Shown: positions 42,328 through 50,575 of the stretch, piece after piece | Layout: each line of letters starts with the position of its first letter | Numbering within the stretch: position 1 is the first letter of the stretch | NCBI GenBank assembly: GCA_964505785.1 | Contig: CAZDJZ010000005.1 | Coordinates: forward strand, 1-64,000 | Reading direction: 5' to 3' | DNA length: 64,000 nucleotides | Source of the DNA: CAYRTV01 sp964505785 | GTDB taxonomy: Bacteria; Acidobacteriota; Aminicenantia; Aminicenantales; Aminicenantaceae | Made by a program: the position numbers and the translations under genes | Notes under the pieces: generated by a model | The model's database searches: none | What the model saw: only the letters and a program-made list of their open reading frames with translations | Told to the model about the DNA's origin: nothing

Positions 42328-43671
42328 TTACAATTTAAGTTCCACTTTGACTTCATCCAGGGTTTGTTCCAGAATATCTATAATTTCATCTATTTGGTCT
42401 TGAGTAGTGATGAAGGGCGGAGCCACCATAAATCCATCTCCGGCAACTCCTTGAATTTGTCCGTTTGAAGAAGAGGGATAAATGATCAAGCCCTTGTTCC
42501 AGGCAGTCTTGACAATGTTATTGGTGAGTCTCAACTCAACCGGGTAGGGATCCTTTGTATTTGTATCTTTAACCAATTCCACTCCCAGCATAAAACCGAG
42601 CCCTCTGACATCACCGACGAAATCAAAACGGGTTAAACCCATCATTTTTTTTAGAAGATATTCACCAATATCGGCGACACGGCTAATCAAATTATTGCTG
42701 TGAATGAATTCCAGAACACTCAGGGCTGCTGCTGCACCTAAAGGGTTGCCTTGATAGGTGAATCCATGCACGAATTTTCCTAATTTTTCCTGAAATTGCT
42801 GGAAGACCCAGTCAGTGCAAATGATCATTCCCATTGGAAAATATCCCGCTCCCAGGCCTTTTCCGCCCACTAAAATGTCGGGAACCACACCCCAGTGATC
42901 CATACCAAAATTTTTACCGGTCCGGCCGAAGCTTGTCATGACTTCGTCCGCGATGAACAAAACGTCATGTTTATCGCAAATATCCCTGATAATAGAAAAA
43001 TAGTCGGGCGGAGCCGGGACCGAACATAATGTCGCCCCCACAACCGGCTCGGCGATAAAGGCGGAAATGAATTCTTCTCCGATCTGGGTAATTGTCTTTT
43101 CCAGTTCCCAGGCGCATTCATATCCGCAGGAATTCAAATCCTTATTATACGGACATCGATAGCAGTAGGCCGGCGGGATATGCGGAAAATCGAGTAAATA
43201 CGGCTGATAAATTTTCCGGCTGGCTGTCCTTCCACTCATGGACAAAGCGCCCATCGTGGCGCCGTGGTAGCTTTGCCACCGGGATATAACCAGGTACTTC
43301 TGCTTGTTCCCCCGGGCAATGTGATAGGACCGCGCCATCTTCAATGCTGTCTCTATCGCTTCGGTTCCTCCTGAAGCAAAATAAACCTTATCCAATCCTC
43401 CCGGACACATCCTTATGATTTCTTCCGCTAATGCGATGGACGCCTCGCTTTTGAACATAGTGCCGTGGACAAATTCAATCTGCCGGGCCTGCCTTTGCAT
43501 GGCATCAATAACGGAAGGCTGGCTGTGGCCGATATTTGAGATCAAAGCGCCGGATGTGCCGTCAATATACCTTTTCCCGTCCTTAGCATACAGATATATC
43601 CCCTCTCCCCTGTCGATTAAGGGAAGTTCTTTTCTTTGGCTGCGGTAGAATACATGGTCATCTTGACTCAT
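42328..43671 (-). CDS. Class III PLP-dependent aminotransferase
   Basis: This 447-residue aminotransferase has DGTSGALISNIGHSQP near 37, the PLP-phosphate segment SGGTEAIETALKMAR near 100, WQSYHGAT near 132, the PLP-binding DEVMTSFGRTGK (242-253) and the Schiff-base Lys271 in VGGKGLGAGYFPMG. A four-cysteine patch at 170-186 (CYRCPYNKDLNSCGYEC) is found in some class III members and may bind metal. It is the third gene of a leftward operon after an NAD-linked dehydrogenase and an IlvD-type dehydratase, 16 bases after the latter, with AGGAGG upstream. The likely substrate is an omega-amino acid or 2-oxo acid made by this pathway. Confidence 0.9.
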   Translation of the reverse strand: MSQDDHVFYRSQRKELPLIDRGEGIYLYAKDGKRYIDGTSGALISNIGHSQPSVIDAMQRQARQIEFVHGTMFKSEASIALAEEIIRMCPGGLDKVYFASGGTEAIETALKMARSYHIARGNKQKYLVISRWQSYHGATMGALSMSGRTASRKIYQPYLLDFPHIPPAYCYRCPYNKDLNSCGYECAWELEKTITQIGEEFISAFIAEPVVGATLCSVPAPPDYFSIIRDICDKHDVLFIADEVMTSFGRTGKNFGMDHWGVVPDILVGGKGLGAGYFPMGMIICTDWVFQQFQEKLGKFVHGFTYQGNPLGAAAALSVLEFIHSNNLISRVADIGEYLLKKMMGLTRFDFVGDVRGLGFMLGVELVKDTNTKDPYPVELRLTNNIVKTAWNKGLIIYPSSSNGQIQGVAGDGFMVAPPFITTQDQIDEIIDILEQTLDEVKVELKL

Positions 43672-43687
43672 CTCACCCTCCTGTTAT

Positions 43688-45349
43688 TTAAATCCAGACC
43701 GCTCCTTTATCCGCTCCGTTCACATTTTTACGGTAGCTTTTTAAAACACTCTCTGCTATGCGCTCCGGACGCACTTTCTTCTGCAGCCGGCGCTGAATTT
43801 CCTCATCCGGCAATCTAACTTCAAGTTTTCGCTTTGTCACATCAATTTCAATAATATCTCCATCTTTCAGTGCTGCAATCGGACCGCCCGCCCAGGCCTC
43901 AGGACAAACATGGCCGATACAGGGTCCGCGGGTCGCCCCGGAAAACCGGCCGTCCGTCACCATAGCAACCGATTTATGCAGTCCCATTCCCACAAGCATT
44001 GCCGCCGGGATGGATAACTCTCTCATTCCCGGGCCCCCTTGAGGACCTTCATACCGGATGACCAGCACAGAACCCGGCTGAATCTTACGGCCTAAAATAG
44101 ATTCCCGCACATCTTCTTCCGAATCAAAGACCACCGCAGGCCCTGAATGCCTATACATGGACGGCTCGATTCCGCTTCGTTTGACAACAGCTCCTGACGG
44201 AGCCAGGTTACCGGTTAAAACCGCAAAACAACTTTCCTTCTCAATCGGGGATTCAGCCATTCGAATGATCTCTCCATCCGGATCAGCCGCGCTCTTCAGG
44301 GCGTCCTCAAGAGAAGAGGCAAAGCCCATGGGTGCGGATAAATCCAGCATTTCAGCCAGTGCTTTCATGGACGCCGCGACACCGCCGACCTGATGATAAT
44401 CGGAAAGATTGTACTTTGAAGACGGCTTGAATTTGGCGATAAGCGGAACGGATTGGGAGATTGAATCGATATCACTCAGGGAAAGATCGATGCCCGCCTT
44501 CGCCGCGATAGCCAAAATGTGCAGGACGGCATTGGTGGAGCCGCCGGTGGCGGCTATGACCTTAAAGGCATTCGACAGATTTTTCATCTGTACTAAATTG
44601 GAAAATTGAAAATTCTTGCGGGTGATATCCACAATCCGTTCACCAACATCCCGTGCCTGGCGGATTTTGGCTGATTCAAAAGCCAGCATAGTGGTTGAGC
44701 CGAATGGAGCCGCTCCGATTGCCTCCAGAAATGAGCCCATTGAATTGGCTGTACCCATCATGGAACAGGTTCCGGGAGATGCACATATGGCAGCTTCACA
44801 TCTGTGCAATTCTTCCTCGCTTATTTTTCCCAAAATCCGTTTGCCGATCGCTTCTTTTAAATCCGAGGTTACCATTGTATCTTGATTGGATTTATAGGGC
44901 AGCATTGCGCCTGAAGTCAGAAAAAGGGCAGGCAAATCACAGGAAGCAGCCGCCATCACCATCCCGGGAATGATCTTGTCGCAGGATGCCAGCATAACCA
45001 TCCCCTGGAAACCATGCGCCTTAACCATGGCTTCCACGGAGGCGGCGATAAGATCTCTCTGCGGAAGAATATAATGCATGCCTTCCCCTTGGGCGATCCC
45101 GTCGCACGGGGCCGGAAAATTGACTTCGGCCGGTGTTCCCCCCGCCGCCCAAATGCCTTCCTTCACATGCTTGGCCAAACGGTCAAAGGGCAGATGCCCC
45201 GGATTCGCTTCCGTCCAGGAATTGACCACGGCAATAACCGGCTTTTCCAGATCCTGGGTCCTGTAGCCGGCAGACTGCATCAATCCCCGGTAATAGGCTT
45301 CTGTGATATCACCTATCTGTCCCCTCGGTATACTGTTTTTTTGGCTCAT
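43688..45349 (-). CDS. ilvD: Dihydroxy-acid dehydratase (IlvD/Edd family)
   Basis: This 553-residue Fe-S dehydratase has cluster cysteines in ASCDKIIPGM (Cys123) and SPGTCSMMGTANSM (Cys196), Mg-binding PAPCDGIAQGEGM (Asp83) and DGRFSGATRG near 455 with the catalytic Ser. The first cluster position reads NPGH rather than the TPCN of [2Fe-2S] sugar-acid dehydratases, so a [4Fe-4S] IlvD-like enzyme is more likely (inference). IlvD converts dihydroxy acids to 2-oxo acids in branched-chain amino acid synthesis. The neighbours here, a 3-hydroxyisobutyrate-type dehydrogenase and a class III aminotransferase, are not the usual ilv genes, so a catabolic substrate is possible. It starts the base after the dehydrogenase stop. 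Confidence 0.85.
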   Translation of the reverse strand: MSQKNSIPRGQIGDITEAYYRGLMQSAGYRTQDLEKPVIAVVNSWTEANPGHLPFDRLAKHVKEGIWAAGGTPAEVNFPAPCDGIAQGEGMHYILPQRDLIAASVEAMVKAHGFQGMVMLASCDKIIPGMVMAAASCDLPALFLTSGAMLPYKSNQDTMVTSDLKEAIGKRILGKISEEELHRCEAAICASPGTCSMMGTANSMGSFLEAIGAAPFGSTTMLAFESAKIRQARDVGERIVDITRKNFQFSNLVQMKNLSNAFKVIAATGGSTNAVLHILAIAAKAGIDLSLSDIDSISQSVPLIAKFKPSSKYNLSDYHQVGGVAASMKALAEMLDLSAPMGFASSLEDALKSAADPDGEIIRMAESPIEKESCFAVLTGNLAPSGAVVKRSGIEPSMYRHSGPAVVFDSEEDVRESILGRKIQPGSVLVIRYEGPQGGPGMRELSIPAAMLVGMGLHKSVAMVTDGRFSGATRGPCIGHVCPEAWAGGPIAALKDGDIIEIDVTKRKLEVRLPDEEIQRRLQKKVRPERIAESVLKSYRKNVNGADKGAVWI

Positions 45350-46246
45350 CTATTTTTTCTCCCTGACTTTAACTCCTAATACTTGTTCCCATACCTTGAT
45401 CATCGCGCCTTTATTCTCTTTCCCCAAGCCTTGTTTGAGAGCCAACTGGTAAGTCAATGTCGCCGCCGATGTGACAGGGAGCGGTATGGTTTCCCGGCTT
45501 GAAATCTCCGCTGCACTGATCATATCCTTATATGCGTTTTGAAGGGGATACCCGGGGCCGAAATCGTTTTTTAAAATCAAAGGACCGAAAAATTCCAAGG
45601 CCAGACTTCGTCCGGTTCCGGTTTTAACCACATCCATTACTTTGGCCGGATCAAGCCCCATTTTAACGGCCATCGGCAGAATTTCCGCAATCGCGGCGGC
45701 GTTGATATTGAATAAAAGCTGATTGGTCAGCTTGGTGAGCTGTCCATTTCCCGACTTGCCCATATACAGAATTTTATTGGCAAATGCAGACATAACTTTT
45801 TCGACTTTTGAAAAAGCCGCTTCTTCCCCGCCCACCATGGCCGTAAGCGTTCCTTCCATAGCCCGGGCATGCATTCCGGAAACCGGGCCATCAAGAAATA
45901 TCACATCTTTTTTCTTTAAATCTTCGGCAATCTCGATGGTTGTCAAGGGATGAGTGGTTCCGCAATCAATAATGATCGAACCGGATTCCAGATTCCCTGA
46001 CAGACCGTCAGGACCGGATATAATGGAACTGACTTCACTTGTCCCGGGAAGACTGAGAAAAATCCAGCTGCATTTTTCTGCCAGGTCATTAACACTCTCG
46101 GCTTTGGATGCGCCATGGGATATGACCTTATCCATGTGATCCTGTCTTAAATCATAAACAGTCAGATCAAAACCGGCCTTCGCGACATTGATTGCCATGC
46201 CCATGCCCATATCGCCCAATCCGATAAATCCAATTAATGGGTCCAT
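45350..46246 (-). CDS. 3-Hydroxyisobutyrate dehydrogenase-family oxidoreductase
   Basis: This 298-residue beta-hydroxyacid dehydrogenase has the Rossmann start IGFIGLGDMGMGMAINVAKAG (residues 5-25), the substrate motif FLDGPVSGMHARAMEGTLTAMVGG (near 116-139), the catalytic Lys in GNGQLTKLTNQLL (near 171) and the helical C-domain with YKDMISAAEISS. It would oxidise 3-hydroxyisobutyrate, tartronate semialdehyde or a similar acid using NAD(P). It is the first gene of the operon, with a strong promoter and AGGAGGT seven bases before the ATG. Confidence 0.9.
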   Translation of the reverse strand: MDPLIGFIGLGDMGMGMAINVAKAGFDLTVYDLRQDHMDKVISHGASKAESVNDLAEKCSWIFLSLPGTSEVSSIISGPDGLSGNLESGSIIIDCGTTHPLTTIEIAEDLKKKDVIFLDGPVSGMHARAMEGTLTAMVGGEEAAFSKVEKVMSAFANKILYMGKSGNGQLTKLTNQLLFNINAAAIAEILPMAVKMGLDPAKVMDVVKTGTGRSLALEFFGPLILKNDFGPGYPLQNAYKDMISAAEISSRETIPLPVTSAATLTYQLALKQGLGKENKGAMIKVWEQVLGVKVREKK

Positions 46247-46267
46247 AATGACCTCCTAATAATAGGA

Positions 46268-46296
46268 ATTATCACAAGGTTTAATTTTTAAGTCAA
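46268..46296 (-). promoter_or_regulatory. Sigma70-type promoter for dehydrogenase operon
   Basis: On the minus strand TTGACT (46296-46291) and GATAAT (46273-46268) are exactly 17 bases apart. The predicted leader before the ATG at 46246 is only about 15 bases, just holding the ribosome binding site. Confidence 0.7.
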
Positions 46297-46394
46297 GGAA
46301 TATATATTGTATATTATATAAAACCCAAGCTCCGGTTACTCTAAGCAATAAACCTGAGTCCCCTGCCCCTATGTCATCCCCAAATTGTCTCTTT

Positions 46395-46560
46395 TTTTTT
46401 GTAAAGAGTAAAGCGCTAAGAGTAAAGCGAAATCAAAAATTAGAAATAAACCAAAGACGAATATGGATACAGAATAAGTTAATAAAAATTATAGACCAAG
46501 AAGACTGAATAGACTTTGACGAACTTAGATAGACCTAGAGGGACCTAGACAGACTTAGAA
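46395..46560. repeat. 7-mer and 10-mer repeats
   Basis: GAGTAAA/GCTAAGAGTAAAG units lie near 46400-46430. A degraded 10-bp GACCTAGAGG/GACTTAGA array runs at 46505-46560, upstream of the export operon. Confidence 0.65.
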
Positions 46561-46577
46561 GTACTAAGCTCGCAGGA

Positions 46578-46606
46578 TTGCCGATAACCTGTTTTTATCC
46601 TAAAAT
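46578..46606 (+). promoter_or_regulatory. Probable promoter of export operon
   Basis: TTGCCG (46578-46583) and TAAAAT (46601-46606) are 17 bases apart. The leader to the ATG at 46659 is about 46 bases. Confidence 0.5.
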
Positions 46607-46658
46607 AGCAATTTGAATCGAAAACCATGGCTTTTCACGCAGGTATGAGGAGAATAGC

Positions 46659-47447
46659 ATGAAAAAAGTTGAATTTTCTTTACTGGCGGTTATAGTGATC
46701 ACAGGATTTTCTCTCCCCGCTTTTCCCTTTGATCAAGAAAACGGCATGTTATCCACTGAAGATGTGCTCAACAAAATACATGAAAACATCGAATCAGCCC
46801 CTGAAATGAATAGATGGCAGGCATCCGTTTTGACGACTCTTTACGAAATGGATAAAAACTGGGAACCAAAAAAGAAGACCGTTATTGAAAAACAAATTGT
46901 CGTTGATAATAAGACCAGAATAGAAAAAGTATTTAAGGCCATGGAATATAAGAATGATGAAATCAAAGATGTAACCAATGAATTCAAAGAAGAAGCCGCC
47001 AAAATGAATGCAAAGAACCGTCCATCAGACGGTGAAGAATCCAGCGGCCGGCACCGGGGAATGAATTTGAGCAAGGAAGAAATTTTTCCTTTTGATGAGG
47101 CAAAAAGGAAAGATTATGATTTCAGTCTCCGCAAGAAAACATTGCCGGATGCCCGGGAGGTCTTTATCCTGCAAACCGTTTCTAAGCAGGAATCCTCGGA
47201 ATATTTTGAGGGGACGTATACGATCGACGCAGACACCTTCACCCTTATACGCGCCGAACTCAGTCCGGCAAAAAATCCCGGGCCTTTGAAGCTTTTAGAA
47301 ATGGATATGGAATTCGACCGCCTTCCTGAAGGTTACTTGATTATGACAAAGGTCAGCGCCCGTGTACATGTGGGGTTAATCATTAAAAATATCCGCATGC
47401 AGACGGAAGAAATCTATGCGGATTATGAAATCTTTAACCAACTTTAG
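46659..47447 (+). CDS. Exported LolA-like protein of unknown function
   Basis: The 262-residue product has a signal peptide (MKKVEFSLLAVIVITGFSLPAFPF). The mature chain begins with a helix (LSTEDVLNKIHENIESAP) and then alternates beta strands (WQASVLTTLYEM, GTYTIDADTFTLIRAELSP, EMDMEFDRLPEGYLIMTKVS). This plan resembles the LolA/lipoprotein-sorting fold, although no defining motif is present. A charged loop with KEEAAKMNAKNRPSDGEE lies at about 105-135. It is the first gene of a run of six genes that ends with another LolA-like protein. GAGGAG is seven bases before the ATG. Confidence 0.65.
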   Translation: MKKVEFSLLAVIVITGFSLPAFPFDQENGMLSTEDVLNKIHENIESAPEMNRWQASVLTTLYEMDKNWEPKKKTVIEKQIVVDNKTRIEKVFKAMEYKNDEIKDVTNEFKEEAAKMNAKNRPSDGEESSGRHRGMNLSKEEIFPFDEAKRKDYDFSLRKKTLPDAREVFILQTVSKQESSEYFEGTYTIDADTFTLIRAELSPAKNPGPLKLLEMDMEFDRLPEGYLIMTKVSARVHVGLIIKNIRMQTEEIYADYEIFNQL

Positions 47448-47464
47448 TCCGGCTGTTTCGTATT

Positions 47465-47510
47465 ACTTGAGTAAAGAGTGAGGAGTAAAGAGTAAAGAGT
47501 GAAGAGGATA
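47465..47510. repeat. GAGTAAA tandem repeat at gene start
   Basis: Five to six GAGTAAA/GAGTGAG units immediately precede and overlap the GTG start of the barrel gene. Confidence 0.75.
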
Positions 47511-48662
47511 GAGACATTCAATTTAAAGAAAAAATTATTAGCCGCGACAGTTTTATTATTATCATTAACGGCATTAGGGTTTTCCTGGACATTTGGGCAT
47601 AGGGGCATCATATCACTTTGGGCCATGAGCGGTTTACAGAAATCTTCACAGCCTCAGCTCGGGTTAAGATATATTCCAGAATTCACTCTGGCTGTTCAGC
47701 CTTCGGAAACTTTCACTCTGGATACAGAATTATCCGCTCACGCCTTCGGCACCGCCCGCTTTAAACAAATCGATGAGATCGAAACATCAGGTGATATCAA
47801 ACCATACCGCATGTGGCTGCGGTTTTCCTTGACTCAATTTGAAGCCAGGCTGGGTTTACAGAAAATAAACTTCGGATCGGCAACATTACTCCGCCCGCTC
47901 ATGTGGTTCGACAGATTGGATCCCCGCGATCCACTGCAGCTGACCGACGGTATCTATGCTTTGCTGCTCCGCTACTATTTTATTAATAACACCAATATCT
48001 GGATTTGGGGCCTTTACGGCAATGAAGAACCAAAAGGACGGGAAACCTCCCCGACACAGGACGATTCCGTGGAATACGGCGGCCGATTACAAGTCCCTTT
48101 ATTCAAAGGTGAGATTGCAGCCACATATCATCACCGGCGGGCTGATATTCAATTTCCCACAACGGCCTTTTTCCCGGAGCCCCAATCAGCACCAGAAGAC
48201 CGTTATGCCCTGGACGGAAAGTGGGACATCGGAATCGGCCTCTGGTTTGAAGCCGCTCTAACGCATCAGCAGCATCAGCTTTTACCGCTTCCGTGGCAAA
48301 GAGCCTGGAACACCGGATTGGATTACACGTTTGATATCGGCAATGGCCTGTATGTATTGGGTGAACATTATAATCTTGCCCGGACTGGAGAGGCTTTTGC
48401 TTCAGGAGAAGATATTAATTTTTCAGCCATGCTGCTTCGATATCCGCTTGGACTCCTGGATGAAATCACCGGAATAGTCTATTATGATTGGGATAATGAA
48501 GAATGGTACCGCTTTTTCAGCTGGCAGCGGACCTATGACAAATGGAGAATCAATGTTATTGGATTCTTAAATCCGGATAATTTTCAAATCTACCCCAGCG
48601 CTTCCGGAATAAATCCCTTTGCGGGGAACGGCTTCCAGTTTACAATTGTTTTTAACTATTAA
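47499..48662 (+). CDS. Predicted outer-membrane beta-barrel protein
   Basis: The 387-residue product starts at GTG inside a GAGTAAA repeat. The N-terminus NLKKKLLAATVLLLSLTALGFSW is a signal peptide. The rest alternates aromatic and polar residues in strands (GIYALLLRYYFINNTNIWIWGLYG, EIAATYHHRRADI, IGIGLWFEAALTHQQHQ, GNGLYVLGEHYNLARTG, AMLLRYPLG, GIVYYDWDNEEWYRFFSW). It ends GFQFTIVFNY with an aromatic terminal residue, the usual signal for outer-membrane barrel insertion. It directly precedes the ABC ATPase gene by 12 bases, so it is probably the outer-membrane partner or client of that exporter. The native start may have been replaced by the repeat. Confidence 0.7.
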   Translation: MKRIETFNLKKKLLAATVLLLSLTALGFSWTFGHRGIISLWAMSGLQKSSQPQLGLRYIPEFTLAVQPSETFTLDTELSAHAFGTARFKQIDEIETSGDIKPYRMWLRFSLTQFEARLGLQKINFGSATLLRPLMWFDRLDPRDPLQLTDGIYALLLRYYFINNTNIWIWGLYGNEEPKGRETSPTQDDSVEYGGRLQVPLFKGEIAATYHHRRADIQFPTTAFFPEPQSAPEDRYALDGKWDIGIGLWFEAALTHQQHQLLPLPWQRAWNTGLDYTFDIGNGLYVLGEHYNLARTGEAFASGEDINFSAMLLRYPLGLLDEITGIVYYDWDNEEWYRFFSWQRTYDKWRINVIGFLNPDNFQIYPSASGINPFAGNGFQFTIVFNY

Positions 48663-48680
48663 TGCTCAGGAGAAATGACA

Positions 48681-49406
48681 GTGAGTGAAAATTCCTACTT
48701 AATCGAAACCAAGGATGTGGTCAAAGAGTATCCCATGGGAACCCAAACTCTTATTGCCCTGGAAAACATTAACCTCAAATTTGAAAAAGGTGAGTTTGCC
48801 GGCCTGGTGGGTCCCAGCGGATCGGGAAAAACCACTTTATTGAATATTATCGGATCTCTGGATATACCAACCCGCGGGGAAGCCGTCGTTCTTGGCAATC
48901 AAATCGAAAAGCTCTCCCATAGACAAGCTGCCGCGCTCCGAACCAGGCACATTGGTTTCATTTTTCAAACCTTTAACCTGCTGCCGGTGTATACCGTATT
49001 TGAAAATGTCGAATTTCCCTTGCTTTTACTCGACCTGAAACCGGACGAGAGAAAACAGATGGTCATGGATGCCCTGGAGTGGGTCGGATTAGCTGACCGG
49101 GCCAAATCAAAACCGGCCCAGCTTTCCGGGGGTGAAAGCCAGCGGGTGGCCATTGCCAGGGCGGTCGTTAAAAAACCGGCCCTCGTTTTAGCCGACGAGC
49201 CCACCGCCAATCTGGATGCGGAAAACTCCCACCATATTCTGAAAACCATGGTGCGGCTGAACCAGGAACTCGAGACAACGTTCCTGTTCGCAACCCATGA
49301 CGAAAAAGTGATTCAATATCTAAGGCGTAAGATCACACTGATTGACGGCAGTGTATCCTTGGATGAGAATTGTATCCCGAATGGAGCCGGAGAAGGAAAA
49401 TCATGA
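48681..49406 (+). CDS. ABC transporter ATP-binding protein (LolD/MacB type)
   Basis: This ATPase of about 241 residues has Walker A GPSGSGKTT near 43, the Q-loop FIFQTFNLLP, signature LSGGESQRVAIARA near 147, Walker B ALVLADEPTANLD and a switch His in FATHDEK. FNLLP and LSGGE..R are typical of the LolD/MacB/FtsE group. An ATG at 48675 is only two bases from AGGAG, whereas the GTG at 48681 has an eight-base spacing and is preferred. The gene overlaps the next permease by four bases. It powers the two permeases downstream. Confidence 0.9.
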   Translation: MSENSYLIETKDVVKEYPMGTQTLIALENINLKFEKGEFAGLVGPSGSGKTTLLNIIGSLDIPTRGEAVVLGNQIEKLSHRQAAALRTRHIGFIFQTFNLLPVYTVFENVEFPLLLLDLKPDERKQMVMDALEWVGLADRAKSKPAQLSGGESQRVAIARAVVKKPALVLADEPTANLDAENSHHILKTMVRLNQELETTFLFATHDEKVIQYLRRKITLIDGSVSLDENCIPNGAGEGKS

Positions 49407-50575
49407 TTATCCCCAGGCTCGCAATTCGCAACCTCATCGGCGCCGGTTTGCGCACCTGGCTTAATGCATTGGTCTTATCCTTTGCTTTTGTTGCTATTAT
49501 CTGGACCCAGGGGCTGTATGTGGGCATGGCTGAACAAGTCACCCATGCCACTGTGGATGCGAAAATCGGGGGCGGTCAATACTGGCAAGAAAATTATGAT
49601 CCTTATGATGCCCTTTCCCTGCCGGATGCCCATGGAATTATCCCCGGGCCTCTCCAAAATATGATCGAAAAAGGCCGTGCAGCTCCGATTCTAATCCTGC
49701 AGGGAACCGTGTATCCAAGCGGGCGGTTTATTCCGGTTCAGCTTAAAGGAATCGATCCGGAACAGAATATCCTCACACTGCCGAGTGATTCCCTGAAATC
49801 CTCGGGAGGAGAAATACCGGCCCTGATCGGCAGCCGCATGGCGCGTAATACCGGCTTGAAAACCGGTGAGTCGGTTACCATAAGGTGGAGGGACGCCAAC
49901 GGGACGTTTGACGCCCGCGATATTCAGATCGCTCAAGTCATGAACACCACCGTCCAGTCGATTGACCAGGGTCAGATTTGGCTGCCGCTGCCCCTTCTCC
50001 AGGAGCTGAGCGACATGCAGAATCAGGCCACAATCGTGGTCGTTGCCCAGGACACAAAAGACATTCCAGCCGTGTCAGGGTGGACATTTAAAGACCTGAA
50101 TTTTCTTTTAGCGGATATCAATAATATTGTCCAAAGTAAAACCGCGGGTGCCTCCATCCTTTATTTTGTATTGATAGCCCTGGCCATGCTCGCTATATTC
50201 AACACACAGGTCCTGTCCATCTTCCGCAGAAAAAAAGAAATGGGAACGCTTATGGCCTTGGGTTTGCGCCGCTCCAAGGTGATTCAGCTGTTTACTCTAG
50301 AGGGAGCTCTCCATGCCGTTTTGGCGGCAGTTGCAGCCGCCATCTACGGAATTCCCCTGCTTACGGCCTTTGCTGAGAACGGCTGGGCTGTGCCGCAGGC
50401 GATGGACAGCTACGGGATCGCGATCGGAGAGAAAATTTTTCCCTCATACAGCGCCGGGCTGATTGTTGGAACCACAATCCTGGTATTTGTTACGACTACC
50501 ATCGTAAGTTTCCTTCCTACCCGTAAAATCGCCAAACTCAAACCAACCGAAGCTTTAAGAGGAAGAATCTCATGA
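49403..50575 (+). CDS. FtsX/MacB-family ABC permease
   Basis: This 390-residue permease has one N-terminal membrane segment (LRTWLNALVLSFAFVAIIW). A large periplasmic domain follows (about 40-250). Three C-terminal segments (LYFVLIALAMLAIFNTQVL, ALHAVLAAVAAAIYGIPLL, AGLIVGTTILVFVTTTIVSFLP) are the LolC/LolE/MacB plan. Cytoplasmic GLRRSKVIQLFTLEGA matches the coupling helix region. The start is the ATG at 49403 overlapping the ATPase stop, with GGAGAAGGA upstream. It probably forms a heterodimer with the next gene product. Confidence 0.88.
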   Translation: MIIPRLAIRNLIGAGLRTWLNALVLSFAFVAIIWTQGLYVGMAEQVTHATVDAKIGGGQYWQENYDPYDALSLPDAHGIIPGPLQNMIEKGRAAPILILQGTVYPSGRFIPVQLKGIDPEQNILTLPSDSLKSSGGEIPALIGSRMARNTGLKTGESVTIRWRDANGTFDARDIQIAQVMNTTVQSIDQGQIWLPLPLLQELSDMQNQATIVVVAQDTKDIPAVSGWTFKDLNFLLADINNIVQSKTAGASILYFVLIALAMLAIFNTQVLSIFRRKKEMGTLMALGLRRSKVIQLFTLEGALHAVLAAVAAAIYGIPLLTAFAENGWAVPQAMDSYGIAIGEKIFPSYSAGLIVGTTILVFVTTTIVSFLPTRKIAKLKPTEALRGRIS

